From contig JAFCMP010000423.1 in the NCBI GenBank assembly GCA_017506865.1, positions 186,001 to 250,000 on the forward strand: 64,000 bases of DNA, written 5' to 3'. This DNA is from Tribonema minus. Taxonomy: Eukaryota; Sar; Xanthophyceae; Tribonematales; Tribonemataceae. A program made the position numbers and the translations under genes. This document shows, in pieces, positions 1 through 25,620 of the stretch; within the stretch, counting starts at the first letter, position 1; every line of letters begins with the position of its first letter. Below the pieces are notes generated by a model, which was not told the DNA's origin, did no database searches, and saw only the letters and a list, made by a program, of their open reading frames with translations.

Positions 1-396
1 AACAGACCCATATGTAGCTCGCCTGAGCTCTGACATCCAGCGTTGCAACTGCTAATAACTGCTCGGCTGCCTTTTGATAACTCAAAATGACATCAACTGC
101 CAGTGGGGCAGCAGTCTCAGCAACACTATTGTCACTGTCATAGCACATGACACGTCTACAATTGCTCAAGGGTGGTGCCCAATTGTAACTGGCCAATGGG
201 AAGACACTTGCACGCTCCTCAGTTCATGAATGATGACAGCCTCACGTTCCTTCAACCCTTTTTATACCCTGCCCTACACCTGCAGCTACCGGGTCCACTC
301 GTTTGCGCTTCCCCTTCCCAAGTGTTATGTGTACTTCAAGCTGCAGCCCCTCCACCTCAAAGCTGAAGTTACATGTTATTCCAACCTGACTCGCAG
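1..396. other. No gene recognised; likely intron upstream of the first visible GCN2 exon
   Basis: No kinase N-lobe motif (glycine loop or VAIK-type lysine) was found on either strand. A usable acceptor, a pyrimidine stretch followed by CAG, ends at 396. The missing kinase N-lobe, any RWD domain and the start codon must therefore lie outside the window. I infer that this stretch is intron. Confidence 0.4.
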
Positions 397-15618
<15,222 letters not shown>

Positions 15619-17307
15619 AGGGTAGGGTAGGTGGTAGGGGGTTGAAACAGAAATGGTTTTGCTGCCGCTGCTGAGGTTGCTGGTTGTACATGAGGGCTAG
15701 GCTGCGGCAGCGACACTGGCGCAGCTGCGTTGCTGCCGTCATAGTGTTGTGGAGAATATAGTTGCGCTGCTGCTGCTCTGCGCTAGTTGAGGACGTCAAG
15801 TGACATGGGGGAGGGGGAGGGGGTGGTAGTTGCCGCTGCTGCTGTGAGCGGGTTGCGCATTCAAGAGGAAAGGGGGCGTGGGGGGGGTTGTTGTTGACAG
15901 TATGTATGTACGTTTGTGAGGCTGTGTGCAGTTCAGGTAGTCAGCATTGCGGTCCCCCATGGCACACAGTCAGTGTGCGAGTTCCATGTTCATATGAAGG
16001 TATCCCACGCACACGTCGCAGCTGGTGTCGTGTGCACCATGTAATAATCATGTATCCACGACGTGCTCCATGTGTCCCGGTCTTGTCGATCTTTATACCA
16101 AAGTTTTGCTGCCATTGCGACTGTCATCAGAGAACAGCAGCATTGATTGATTGGACAGGGTGTGTCAGTGCTCAAGACCCCTTTGATGTCACAGAAAGTC
16201 ATTTTGGGCTGCACAATGGGTCAATCTGAGTGCAGCATACATAAACCGGCAACTCGGGCAGTGGAGATTTTCTGACCCTGCTTTGCTTCACATGCTGCGT
16301 TTAATTCATGGAATGATTGTGTGCGCGCCCCCTTGGTACATGATATGGCTCTGTGTGTGTGCCAGTGTGTGTGTGTGAGTACCAAAAGGTTCCACGACTG
16401 AACGAAGACAGCATGTGCATACTCCTGCCCGTATACTTTCTCCCCACAACAATCCTGTGCATCCTCATGGCAAGGAAGCCTGTGATGTGGTGCTGGGTTG
16501 CCAGCTTCAACCTTCAACTCAATCAATTGAACTTGCAACAAAATGCAACTTTCGAGTGCAACGTGTGCCCCAATGATAATGCGTTTGAACCCCCAACTGC
16601 CAAGCCATGCCACCTACAACCCCCGATAGCTGGACCGAGCTTGTTGTGCGTTCAACCGAATTCACAAGTAGTAGCATGGTGCTTTTGAGAGATGCATCAA
16701 TGGTATCTGCCATCTGCTCTGCTGCTTGCTCAGTGATTCTAGCAAGAGGTTGAGGTTCTGCAGCGAACGCTGCGCCGCACTAAGACAGCCTTGCTGGCTG
16801 ACCGATTGTCGCCATGCAGGAGCACTACATGGCAAGATGAAATATTTTCATGCAGAGCAGCAGTAATTATTGCACACTTCTGTCACCGCGATTCCATCAG
16901 CAAGTCAACGAGCTTGGCCTGCTGCCAGTTGTATCTGACCATCACTCGTCAGTCTTCACGTTCCAACTCCTGCACTTGAAGTATGCAAAGCAAGTGAACT
17001 AGTTTGGGAGCCGCAAACGTCAGCAAAGGCCAACTGGCAGAAAGCATATGAAATTGTACATCAGAAGCTGCACCAACACCAACCCAACCGAACAACAGCA
17101 TCGCCACATGACGTGGGTATGCACTTGCACTGTGACGGCAGTAATGGCAGCAGCAGCGCGCCCTTACCTTTTTGAAGGAGTGTGTGGCATGCTGGATAGA
17201 GGCAAGCACTGACACACAGCGGCAGTGCGACAGGCAGACATATCCCAAGTGCCTTGCTGAAAATGCATGCACAAGCGGCAGCAGAAGCAGCGGCAGCAGC
17301 GACGATA

Positions 17308-17340
<33 letters not shown>

Positions 17341-17383
17341 CTGCGCTCACAGCCACGCAAGGATTGCAACATGCGTAGATGTG
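15619..17383. other. Convergent intergenic region between the GCN2 and PPR genes
   Basis: The region holds the 3' ends of two genes that face each other. G-rich runs follow the GCN2 stop. A GTGTGTGTG run lies near 16353-16377 and a CAG/GCA run near 17278-17340. No open reading longer than about 135 codons looks like a protein, and I see no RNA gene. Confidence 0.6.
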
Positions 17384-19546
17384 TTATTCACCTGCAGCTT
17401 TGCTTCTGACTTCAGAGCTCTCGCTGACACGCTCGGACTCCTCCATCGCCCGCAGCTTTTCCGCCAGAGGCTCGACTCGCTCTCCCTCCCCGGCAGCCTG
17501 GCACGCGCTGACAGCAAACCTTAACGCCTCTGCCTCCGGCGCTAAGCCAAACTGCGCTTCCATCTCCTGCACCAGCTCCGCAGCTTCCCGCCAGTCCCCC
17601 TCCTCCCCCCGCACGGCGTACGCCTGAACGAGGCACGTGAGCACACGCGGCGACACGTTGCCTCCCGCCTCGCGAAGCTCCTCGATGAGCCGTATGACCT
17701 TGGTAGGCTTTCCCGCTGCTGCGCAGGCCCCAATCACCGGGATCAGCAGCCATTTGCCGTCTGGCGGCGCCGTCAGCCCCGCAACGCGCGCCCTGTGCAG
17801 GTACTTGAGCGCGCCCTCCCACAGCGCCGCACGCGCGCACGCCTTGAGCACCGCCGTCACCGCGCGCCCCGCCTCCTTGGCGTTGAAGACGGCGCCGCCG
17901 CCGCTGCTGCCGCCGCCGCCGCTGCCGCCGGGGGCCATGCGCAGCAGGCGGTCGAGGGCGGTCTCGGCGTGCGCCTGCTCGCCTCGCTCCGCGCACACGA
18001 CTGCGGCGACGGAGAGCGCGAAGGCATCGGGGCGCACGCCCAGGAGCTCCATGTCGCGCAGCAGCGCGACGGCGCGCAGCGCGGGGGCGGCGGCGCTGGG
18101 CGGCAGCGGCGCCGCGCGGCACGCCAGCAGCGCGCAGATGAAGGACTGGAGGTTGGGGTGGACGCCGTCCGCGCGCATCGTGTCGAGCGCCTCGCTGGCC
18201 TCCGCCCACAGCCCCGACTTGGCGCACGCCGCCAGCAGCTTGTTGTAGACGCTGATGGTGGGCTTGAGGCCGGGCGTCGCGCGCAGCTCCGCGAGCAGCG
18301 CGAAGGCGCGGTCGTGCCAGCCCGCGCCCGCGCACGCCGCGAGCGCCGTCGTGTAGTTGAGCTCGTCGGGGGCGACGCCGCGTTCGCGCATCTCCTGCAG
18401 CAGCGCGAGGGCAGCGCCATGCTGCCCGTCGCGCACGCACGCGCCCATGACGCCGTTGTACATGGCGGCGTTGGGCGCCACGCGCGCGGCCTTCTCGCAC
18501 GCGCGCAGCAGCCCCAGCGCCACGTCCGCGCGGCCGCTCAGGTAGCACGCGTTCACCGCGCACGAGAAGCTGATGGCGTCGGGCGCGGCGGCGCCGTCAG
18601 CGCCGTCGAGCATCTCTTGCAGGAGCTCCGAGGCCTCCTCCCAGCGCCCGGCCTTGGCGCAGGCGTTGAGCGCGGAGTTGTGGATGTCGGTGCCCACCTG
18701 CGCGTCGCCGCGCTGCTCCCTGAGCGTGCGCAGCAGCTCCAGCGCGCCCTTCCACTTGCCGCTCACGGCCAGCGTGTGCATGACAGCGTTGTGCATGGCG
18801 GCCGTCGTGGGCACGCCCTCCTCCCGCAGCCGCTCCAGCTCCAGCAGCGCCGCCTGCCACTGCCGCTGCCGCGCGAAGGTGCGCAGCTTCGTCAGCACCG
18901 CGTTCTGCAGCTCCCGGTGCTCCCGTTTTGAGCCCGCATCCTCTACGGTCTGGAGACCCGGACCTGGCTGCGGTTGCTGTCGTCTGCTGCTGGGGGCGAT
19001 GCCACCCCTGTCCTGGCGCCCACCGATGCGCGGCGGAGCTGCTGCAGCTAGATAATCGTCCAGCTCGCCCGCCTGCAGCAGCGGTGCCGTGGCGCTGGTG
19101 CCGTCGCGATCGCTGCTGTCGCTCCCGACTGCATAATCTGCGTCGCCTCGTGCGGCATCACCAGCAGCTGCGCGCTGTTGAACTGCCAGCGCTAGGTCCG
19201 CGTCGATGGCTCGCTGCAGAGGACGACCGGGTGGTATACGCCTGCCTGCGGCGGCGGGCTGCCCAGAGGCCAAAACGCGCGACAAATTCAACCTGGGCTG
19301 CTTCCGCTCCTGCTGCGGGCGAGGGGGCCGTGGCGGTGCCGAATCTGCTGATGTATGATCATTAAAGTCTGTGCTATGCGCGCTAGTAGCACTGAGAAGC
19401 CTACAACAGCCTACTCTGCCTTTTACAAGGGTACGGGACACTGCAGGCCGCATGCTTTGATTGAGCCTCAAAGCGTGGCGCTGGATATTCGAGCAGCAGC
19501 AACAGCTTGGCGTTTGGTCTAGAGGCTGCCCCTGATCTTGCAACAA
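17384..19546 (-). CDS. Pentatricopeptide-repeat protein, probably organelle-targeted
   Basis: A single intronless reading of 720 residues. From about residue 215 onward it is built of about ten degenerate 35-residue helical repeats in the P-class PPR style. Examples are YNGVMGACVRDGQHGAALAL, YTTALAACAGAGWHDRAF and YNKLLAACAKSGLWAEASEA. PPR proteins bind organelle RNA and act in its cleavage, stability, splicing or translation. No SMR, DYW or endonuclease domain is visible. The N-terminus (from the second Met, MRPAVSRTLVKGRVGCC) is rich in Arg and Ser with few acids, which suits a plastid or mitochondrial presequence. A Gly/Ser linker near residue 535 interrupts the array. Coding GC is very high and the gene lacks introns, unlike its neighbours, which could mean retroposition. 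The exact RNA target is unknown. Confidence 0.88.
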   Translation of the reverse strand: MLQDQGQPLDQTPSCCCCSNIQRHALRLNQSMRPAVSRTLVKGRVGCCRLLSATSAHSTDFNDHTSADSAPPRPPRPQQERKQPRLNLSRVLASGQPAAAGRRIPPGRPLQRAIDADLALAVQQRAAAGDAARGDADYAVGSDSSDRDGTSATAPLLQAGELDDYLAAAAPPRIGGRQDRGGIAPSSRRQQPQPGPGLQTVEDAGSKREHRELQNAVLTKLRTFARQRQWQAALLELERLREEGVPTTAAMHNAVMHTLAVSGKWKGALELLRTLREQRGDAQVGTDIHNSALNACAKAGRWEEASELLQEMLDGADGAAAPDAISFSCAVNACYLSGRADVALGLLRACEKAARVAPNAAMYNGVMGACVRDGQHGAALALLQEMRERGVAPDELNYTTALAACAGAGWHDRAFALLAELRATPGLKPTISVYNKLLAACAKSGLWAEASEALDTMRADGVHPNLQSFICALLACRAAPLPPSAAAPALRAVALLRDMELLGVRPDAFALSVAAVVCAERGEQAHAETALDRLLRMAPGGSGGGGSSGGGAVFNAKEAGRAVTAVLKACARAALWEGALKYLHRARVAGLTAPPDGKWLLIPVIGACAAAGKPTKVIRLIEELREAGGNVSPRVLTCLVQAYAVRGEEGDWREAAELVQEMEAQFGLAPEAEALRFAVSACQAAGEGERVEPLAEKLRAMEESERVSESSEVRSKAAGE

Positions 19547-19777
19547 GACCAGCCCTAGAGCACGGCTGGCTAAACAAAATTGAAGTCCATTGACCTGTAG
19601 CAGATCCCGGCCACTAATAAGAAGCCACCAGTTGAAGCCGGGTCGACGTCTCGCCCTGAGCTGGAACGTATTTCAAAAGTGAGCTGGCAGAAGCAACTCT
19701 CGTTCCACAGCACCGTATCTGACGCCAGGCTCGTGTCTGGACATCGCGGGAGCACGTAGTACTGGGTTGACGACAGC
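19547..19777. promoter_or_regulatory. Divergent promoter region shared by the PPR gene and the aureochrome gene
   Basis: Only 231 bases separate the two outward-facing start codons, so both promoters and both 5' leaders must lie here. I do not see a clear TATA box. Transcription starts cannot be placed from the sequence alone. Confidence 0.6.
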
Positions 19778-22700
19778 ATGGACTTCACGTTTCAGCCGCC
19801 GGTCTTCGGCGCAGCATCGAGCGGCCGCAAGTCGCTGGACCTAGGTGATATCTTCGACGGTAACTTTTTCGAAAGTTTTGGAGCAGCAGACGGTGACTTC
19901 GGTGCTGCGCTGATGAGAGAGGAGCTGCCTGCCGACTTCGCCATGAGCCAGTCGCAGCCGCAGAAGCAGGAGCTGGAGCAGGAGCCGGAAGATTACGAGC
20001 CAGAGTGGCAGGGCTCGTTGACGTCTGGCAAGCGCGGCGTTAAAGAGGAGAGGAAGCGCAAGGCGAGCGGCGCTGAGGGACATGTGAACCTGGACAAGCT
20101 GCCGATCAGCGAGTTGACCGAGGAGCAAAAGATCGAGCGCAGGGTGAGGAAGATGTCGCTAATGTTACTGTAGGTCAACGGTGGCACCTGGCATTACGCA
20201 TTGGGATCCAAGTTGCAGTGTGATTCTGTTCATGCCCGCGTGCGAGAATCGTAGTGCCAGCTGGATTTCATGAAAGCCCACTGTTGTCAGCGCCACACCG
20301 ATGCCCCTTTACCCGTACATACGTGACTGTGCGGCAGGGGTCAGCATCGGGCTGTGATCAAGCGCGGACGAAGTTGGATTCAGTGGGCAGTACAGCATAT
20401 ATGCATCTGCCCAATTGCCTCACAGCTCGCTGAATCCAAGATCTTTGTGATCTCATTGATTTAGACTGAAAATCCACCACCACGTTGCAATAACCAAGTC
20501 GCACACCAGCCAACTCACAGCACTCTCGCAGAGGTGCTGTTCCTATTGGTGTTCAACATTGGCCTGTGCAGCACACCAAATGGTTTGCAGTTTCAAGGGC
20601 AAAGCATAGCACTGATTTCTGACTTCAACACCAATCACTTGATGATACATGGCACTGATCCAAATCATTGAGGCACACACGACAGCGCTGACAGCTCACG
20701 ACAGCACTCCAATCAAGCTTACATTGAGGCTACTCCATGAGTGAAGTTCTATCCATAAAATGCAAATGTGGGCATAGCGCAATTACCCTGCTCGTTGAAT
20801 GTGTGAAACTTGGTGATAGCACAAGCATGCTCGCTTCGCCTTGTGGACGTGGCTATGTTTTATTTTAATTAACAGAAAAAGCATGCTTGTCAAGTTCAGA
20901 AGTTGGATTGCGTGGGTGTGCATGTCCAGAGTGAGCAATGACATCACCCCCTAACTTTGCAGTACCATAATCAATCAATCAGAGTGTGTGTCAGCTGGCG
21001 GTGTAATTAACCCTTGGCAATGAGCACTGCTGTTGCCTGTGGTTTTTCAATTTTACATTCACAGGCTGGGGTGCGTACCTGTTGTCTTTATGATCCGGCC
21101 ACTGGAAGGAATACTTCTGAATGTTACTTTGAAATGTGAAATGGTATGCTGATGTAGCCTCGTAAGTGTCTCTGCTTGGAACACTGCCGAGCAACGAAGT
21201 TGTAACGTGCGCGTCAGGTCGTACGTTGACGTCGCAGGTTGTAAGCCTCCACTGCAGATTTGTACACAAACGCACTTGCACAAATTGCTGAGGACCAGGC
21301 GCCACAGATGTCAATGGCACGTGATGTAGCAGCTCAGGTGTCGCCCCTTGTTTTCACCGAATGTTGTAGTTGCGCGAAGTTCACATCCAAAGCGTAGTGT
21401 GTCTATCATTCCGCACCGAGTTCTGCTGGCACAGCATGCCATCGAATGTATTGTGTCGCACTATCTCACACATTTCAACACTCCACCTTTTAACTTAAGA
21501 TCCATGCTCTCAACTGTGTGCATGTGTTATGGCTTGTTCGCCGCCGCAGGAGCGAAACCGCGAACACGCCAAGCGATCGCGCGTGCGCAAGAAGTTTATG
21601 CTGGACTGTCTGCAGGACCAGCTGCTGGCGCTGCGCAAGGAGAACATGAACTTGCGACAGGTGCGCGAGATGCTGGCATCAATGGCTTGTCACCACTTGC
21701 AGTGCACCATTCACTGAGAACTTCAACTTGAGACAGGTGTGGTATGTAGTTGATGGGTATGCACTCGCACCTGAGGCATGGCGCCTGCTGCAGTACACTA
21801 TGGTCTTATGTGTGGTGGTGGTGCCATTTGTGGTGCTTGAATGAAACACATCAGGGGCCATGGCGAGGTGCAGTTGACGCGTGATCAATGCTGCATTCGT
21901 TGCTGCATGCAGTGAGGAGCCACTGATATCTTTGCGCAGTATGTGAGTGGAAGCTCTCGTGTGAGAGCTGACGACGGCCACATGTATTACAGCAGCCCTT
22001 GTGATCGTATACCATGCCTCTCTTTTCAACTAATACCCACCCTCGCTGTAATGCATACATAGTATTACATACCCTGTTGCGCGCTGCTGCAGGTCGTCAA
22101 GGAGCACATGCCAGAGGTCGCCACACAGATTTTCGAGAAGTGCGTGAGCGAGAAAGCCCTGGTACTGAGCGCTGACACAGGGGAGGCAGCAGCGGGGGGG
22201 CACGCTGCCGTCGCCTTCACCTCCAAGAAGCCCGACTGTCTGCTGGTGGAGCCCGATTTTCAGCTGATTTCGGCGCTCATGGACAGCCAGCAGAACTTCA
22301 CGATATCGAATCCGCACCTTCCAGACAACCCCATCGTGTATGCAAGCCAGGGGTTTTTGAAGCTCACCGGCTACAGCATCGAGCAGGTAATGGTCATACA
22401 GTAGGTTTGCATGTCTGGCGCTTTGGGTGGGGTAGGAGTAGGTAGGGGTAAGGGTAGGATTACAGCGCTGCACAGCTGCTGCTGCGCTAAGTCTGAATTA
22501 ACCGCGGTCTTCGCATCGGGCATTGCAGTTGTTTGTGCTGCATGCCAATCATTAACATTGTTGCTCGGGTGACTTGTTTTTGTGTAGGAGGGCTGTGCAG
22601 AGTGCTGAGTGTATCGCCATGTGTACGTGTACTGCGCAAGTGTGTCTTCCCCGCTGCACCCTAGCAGCATCTGAGGCATGAATGCGCCAAGCTACCCACA

Positions 22701-23901
22701 GGTTTCTGTGGCTGTACCACGCTCTACCTTAAAGCTTTCTCACGCCTTCCTTGTATTGACAATGTTGCTCAGGTCATTGGACGCAACTGCAGATTCCTGC
22801 AGGGCCCAGGCACTGACCCCAGGTGCGTCACACTTGAGCTTGTGCATCTCTGTTCGTCGCAGTTGGGCTTATATGTTGCACTTGAGCTTGTATGCCGCAC
22901 TTGCATTTGTGCGTTGCACTTGAGGTAACATGCGTTCAACACAAGTTTCGGTAGATATGTCAATGTGCAGTTATCGATTGCGCGATGGCCGGTCTGAGGC
23001 AGTGTTGTGCTTGGGCATCAGTGTCGGGTCAACCTGCCAGGACACACAAGTACACTTGGCACGTTGTAACTCTGATGGCCACAACAACTCCATGTCCAAT
23101 GCAGGTCAGGCATGCTGGTTATCTCAATGCTGTCATGGGCTTAGTACGTAAAACAGCTTAGTATGCACGGCATGCACACGGCAAGTCTGCTGTTGCTGCC
23201 GGCCCTTCAATGTACGCACCACCGACTTGCAAGTGGCTTCCTGTTCAGTGAGCATCGTATCTGATTTCAACGCCTCTACCAGCGTATTGAACACATTTTT
23301 GAACTGCTTTTGTGCTTGCACAGGGCTGTGGACATAATCAGAAGAGGGGTGGCAGAGGGCAGAGACACGTCGGTTTGCCTGCTCAACTACAGGGCCGACG
23401 GCACGCCTTTCTGGAACAACTTCTTTGTTGGGGCTCTGCGCGACCAGCAGGTATGTATGTACTACACGCACTTCAGCATCCACCAAATGACACCTTAATA
23501 TTTTGGCATCGGCCCAGTCTATAAGTGCTGTTGCGAGTTGAGATTAGAATTGCGCTCTCTAACATAACCTGTCATCTGAAGCTTCAAGTCCCTCTTGCAG
23601 CAGCTTTGCTAGGAGAACAAATGTGCCCTGCCTTCAGCAGTTTCATGGTGGTCGTAAGTGTTTGAGCGTTGTGATGTGCACTTGTCACGGTCAATATGCA
23701 CAACCTGCAACCCATCAACGTCAACATTGACACGAGCCCCAACCCTCAGTGTGCAACCCTCTACCCGCGTGGCTCGCCCCCCTATCGCAGGGTCGCATCG
23801 TCAATCACGTGGGCGTTCAGGCAGAGGTCAAGCAGTCCCCACCAGAGGAGTTTCGGGAGAAGGTCCGCAAGATGCCATTGCCTGAGGAGCTCATGCACTG
23901 A
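19778..23901 (+). CDS. AUREO: Aureochrome: bZIP transcription factor with C-terminal LOV blue-light sensor
   Basis: Aureochromes are stramenopile blue-light-controlled transcription factors. Exons 19778-20143, 21550-21660, 22093-22386, 22773-22822, 23324-23450 and 23791-23901 join in frame to 352 residues, stop TGA. The bZIP basic region spans the first join (IERR then [15 protein letters not shown]) and is followed by the zipper ([18 protein letters not shown]). The LOV domain begins near [20 protein letters not shown] and holds the photoactive cysteine motif GRNCRFLQG. It continues with [18 protein letters not shown] and ends with [13 protein letters not shown]. All key LOV residues needed for FMN adduct formation appear present. 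The N-terminus is acidic and glutamine-rich. The start is the first ATG, and length and order match short aureochromes. The first intron is long (1406 bases). I cannot tell AUREO1 from other subtypes. Confidence 0.95.
21705..21750 (+). repeat. Exon echo: donor end of aureochrome exon 2
   Basis: GAGAACxTxAACTTGxGACAGGTG, the exon 2 end plus donor (21641-21663), recurs at about 21716-21740 with several changes. Confidence 0.6.
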
Positions 23902-25620
23902 GCACTGGGGACCTGAAGTTTGAGCACTTGAAGTCTGAGCAATTGATACGTCAAGTGCTCAGGCCCTGAGCACTGTTACGAAATGGGATCAGCGGCGCAT
24001 CGAGCGAGGATGCTCTGCGCTCTCGGAACGGGGGCTACTGTTGTGTCTGGGGGGGGGGGGGGGCGTCAACGCTGGGGTGTGTACTGTAGCGCTTGCATGG
24101 CGAAACACGGCCAGTACGCAAGGCATATCTATGCATATCTATAGACCTGCCGCAACGCTCGCAAAACAGGCGCAGTCACTAGCGCCAGCTGAGCATCCGC
24201 CTCAGCAGCCGGGTGGGTGCGCTGCTGACGCCGCCGCGATGCTGCTGAGCAACCAAGCTGCATGACAGCAGCAGTTGCTGTGCAGGCCAGCGCAGCACTG
24301 GCAGTGGCGGCGACAGTAGCAGCACCAGCAGCAACAGGAGCAAGCTTGGTGGCAGTTTGCACCTGTAGGTGCAGCCGAGAGGCTAGTGAGGGCAGCAGCG
24401 GCAGCAGCGGCAGCAGCAATTCCGTCAGCTGGGAGCACCAGCTGGCCAGCAAACGCGGCTGCATATTATCAGAACATAGATTTGACAGCTGTTGGTGTTG
24501 CGACAGCAGCGCTGACGTCGTCAGTATTGTACAGCGGCTTGTTATGTCAGACCAGCGTCACACGAACAAGCCTTGCACGACTCTTGACCAACAAGTCAGT
24601 ATTGTACAGCGGCTTGTCATGTCAGACCAGCGTCACACGAACAAGCCTTGCACGACTCTTGACCAACAAGAACACTGTCATCTGGCAGCGGCTTCTTATG
24701 ATTCTCTAGTGCGCGAACTACATTGGTTCGCGTGCAAATTTTGACAGCATACATAGAAGGGCGAGGCATGCTTGTGGCACATATACATGTGAATCATGAA
24801 GCCATCATGATCTTTTCTCTTGTTGCGCACTGGTGCACTCCCCTTGCTACAGCAAATGCCACTGCCAATTAGGTGTTTCCAGACCAAAAATCATCTTGTC
24901 CCATAGCAAGCGCTTGTTTTGAGGTTACAAGTAGCAGCGATCCAGGCAACGTTCCAGGTATTGGAGAGATGTGACAGGGTGGTAAACACATCTGTCAAAC
25001 ATGTGTGTGTGTAGGTGTTGTGAGACATGAGATGAGGTTCAATACGCAGCCAATCGTGTTGGTTATTTGAATTATCAGCTTGTCAGCTTCTGTGTGGTCT
25101 AGGCACTTGGGGAACAAGCAGTTGGGAAAAGGGATATCAAGAGTTGACTTTGCTGACAGTCAGTTGCTGATGGGCATCTCTTTTGGCGTGTGAACGCTGC
25201 ATGTGATGTACCTACGGCTTTTGTCGAGGTGACATGTTTGGTTACAGCACCACGTGTGGGATCATTCCATACATGACACACAGTGGATGCAAACACTAAC
25301 ATCTGTCGACGTTTCAAGCTTTTTTTTTTTTGATATAAATAAATAAAAAGCGTGAGGTGAGACTCACGCATGAAGAATTCATCGTCGAATTCATGAAGAA
25401 TTCATCGCCCCCCCAACGTCGACTGAAAAACCCCCGTGCGAGGATCTCTCGACTCGGTACACCAGGCTGCACGAGCCTCTCGCCCCGCCATCTACTGTCG
25501 CCAGGCTGTGGAGCGTCTCTACACGCTCACACCCTGCCCTGGTGCGCTGCAGCGGGAGTCGTCCAGTAAAGCCTGCAGTCCTCTCAAGAACCTGATCAGT
25601 TTTTCCTGAGTGCGAACCAC
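23902..25620. other. Intergenic region between aureochrome and clathrin genes
   Basis: Contains a G-run (24049-24063), a GCA/CAG-rich stretch (about 24225-24425), a 75-base tandem duplication (24520-24669) and an AT-rich block with a T-run (25319-25350). The clathrin promoter should lie in its last part. ATGAAGAATTCATCG is directly repeated at about 25370-25410. No gene recognised. Confidence 0.55.
24520..24669 (+). repeat. 75-base tandem duplication
   Basis: Two adjacent 75-base copies (24520-24594 and 24595-24669) differ at about one position. Both contain CAGTATTGTACAGCGGCTTG and GACCAGCGTCACACGAACAA. It is not next to a recognised exon. Confidence 0.95.

Noticed and set aside
17412-18563. 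Second long minus-strand reading (383 codons) in another frame
   Set aside because: It overlaps the PPR gene fully, is arginine/glycine-rich low complexity and has no recognisable motif.
17795-18931. Long open reading on the plus strand opposite the PPR gene (378 codons)
   Set aside because: It is the shadow of a very GC-rich gene: composition is repetitive RA/GQ/AA and there is no domain, whereas the minus strand shows clear PPR repeats.
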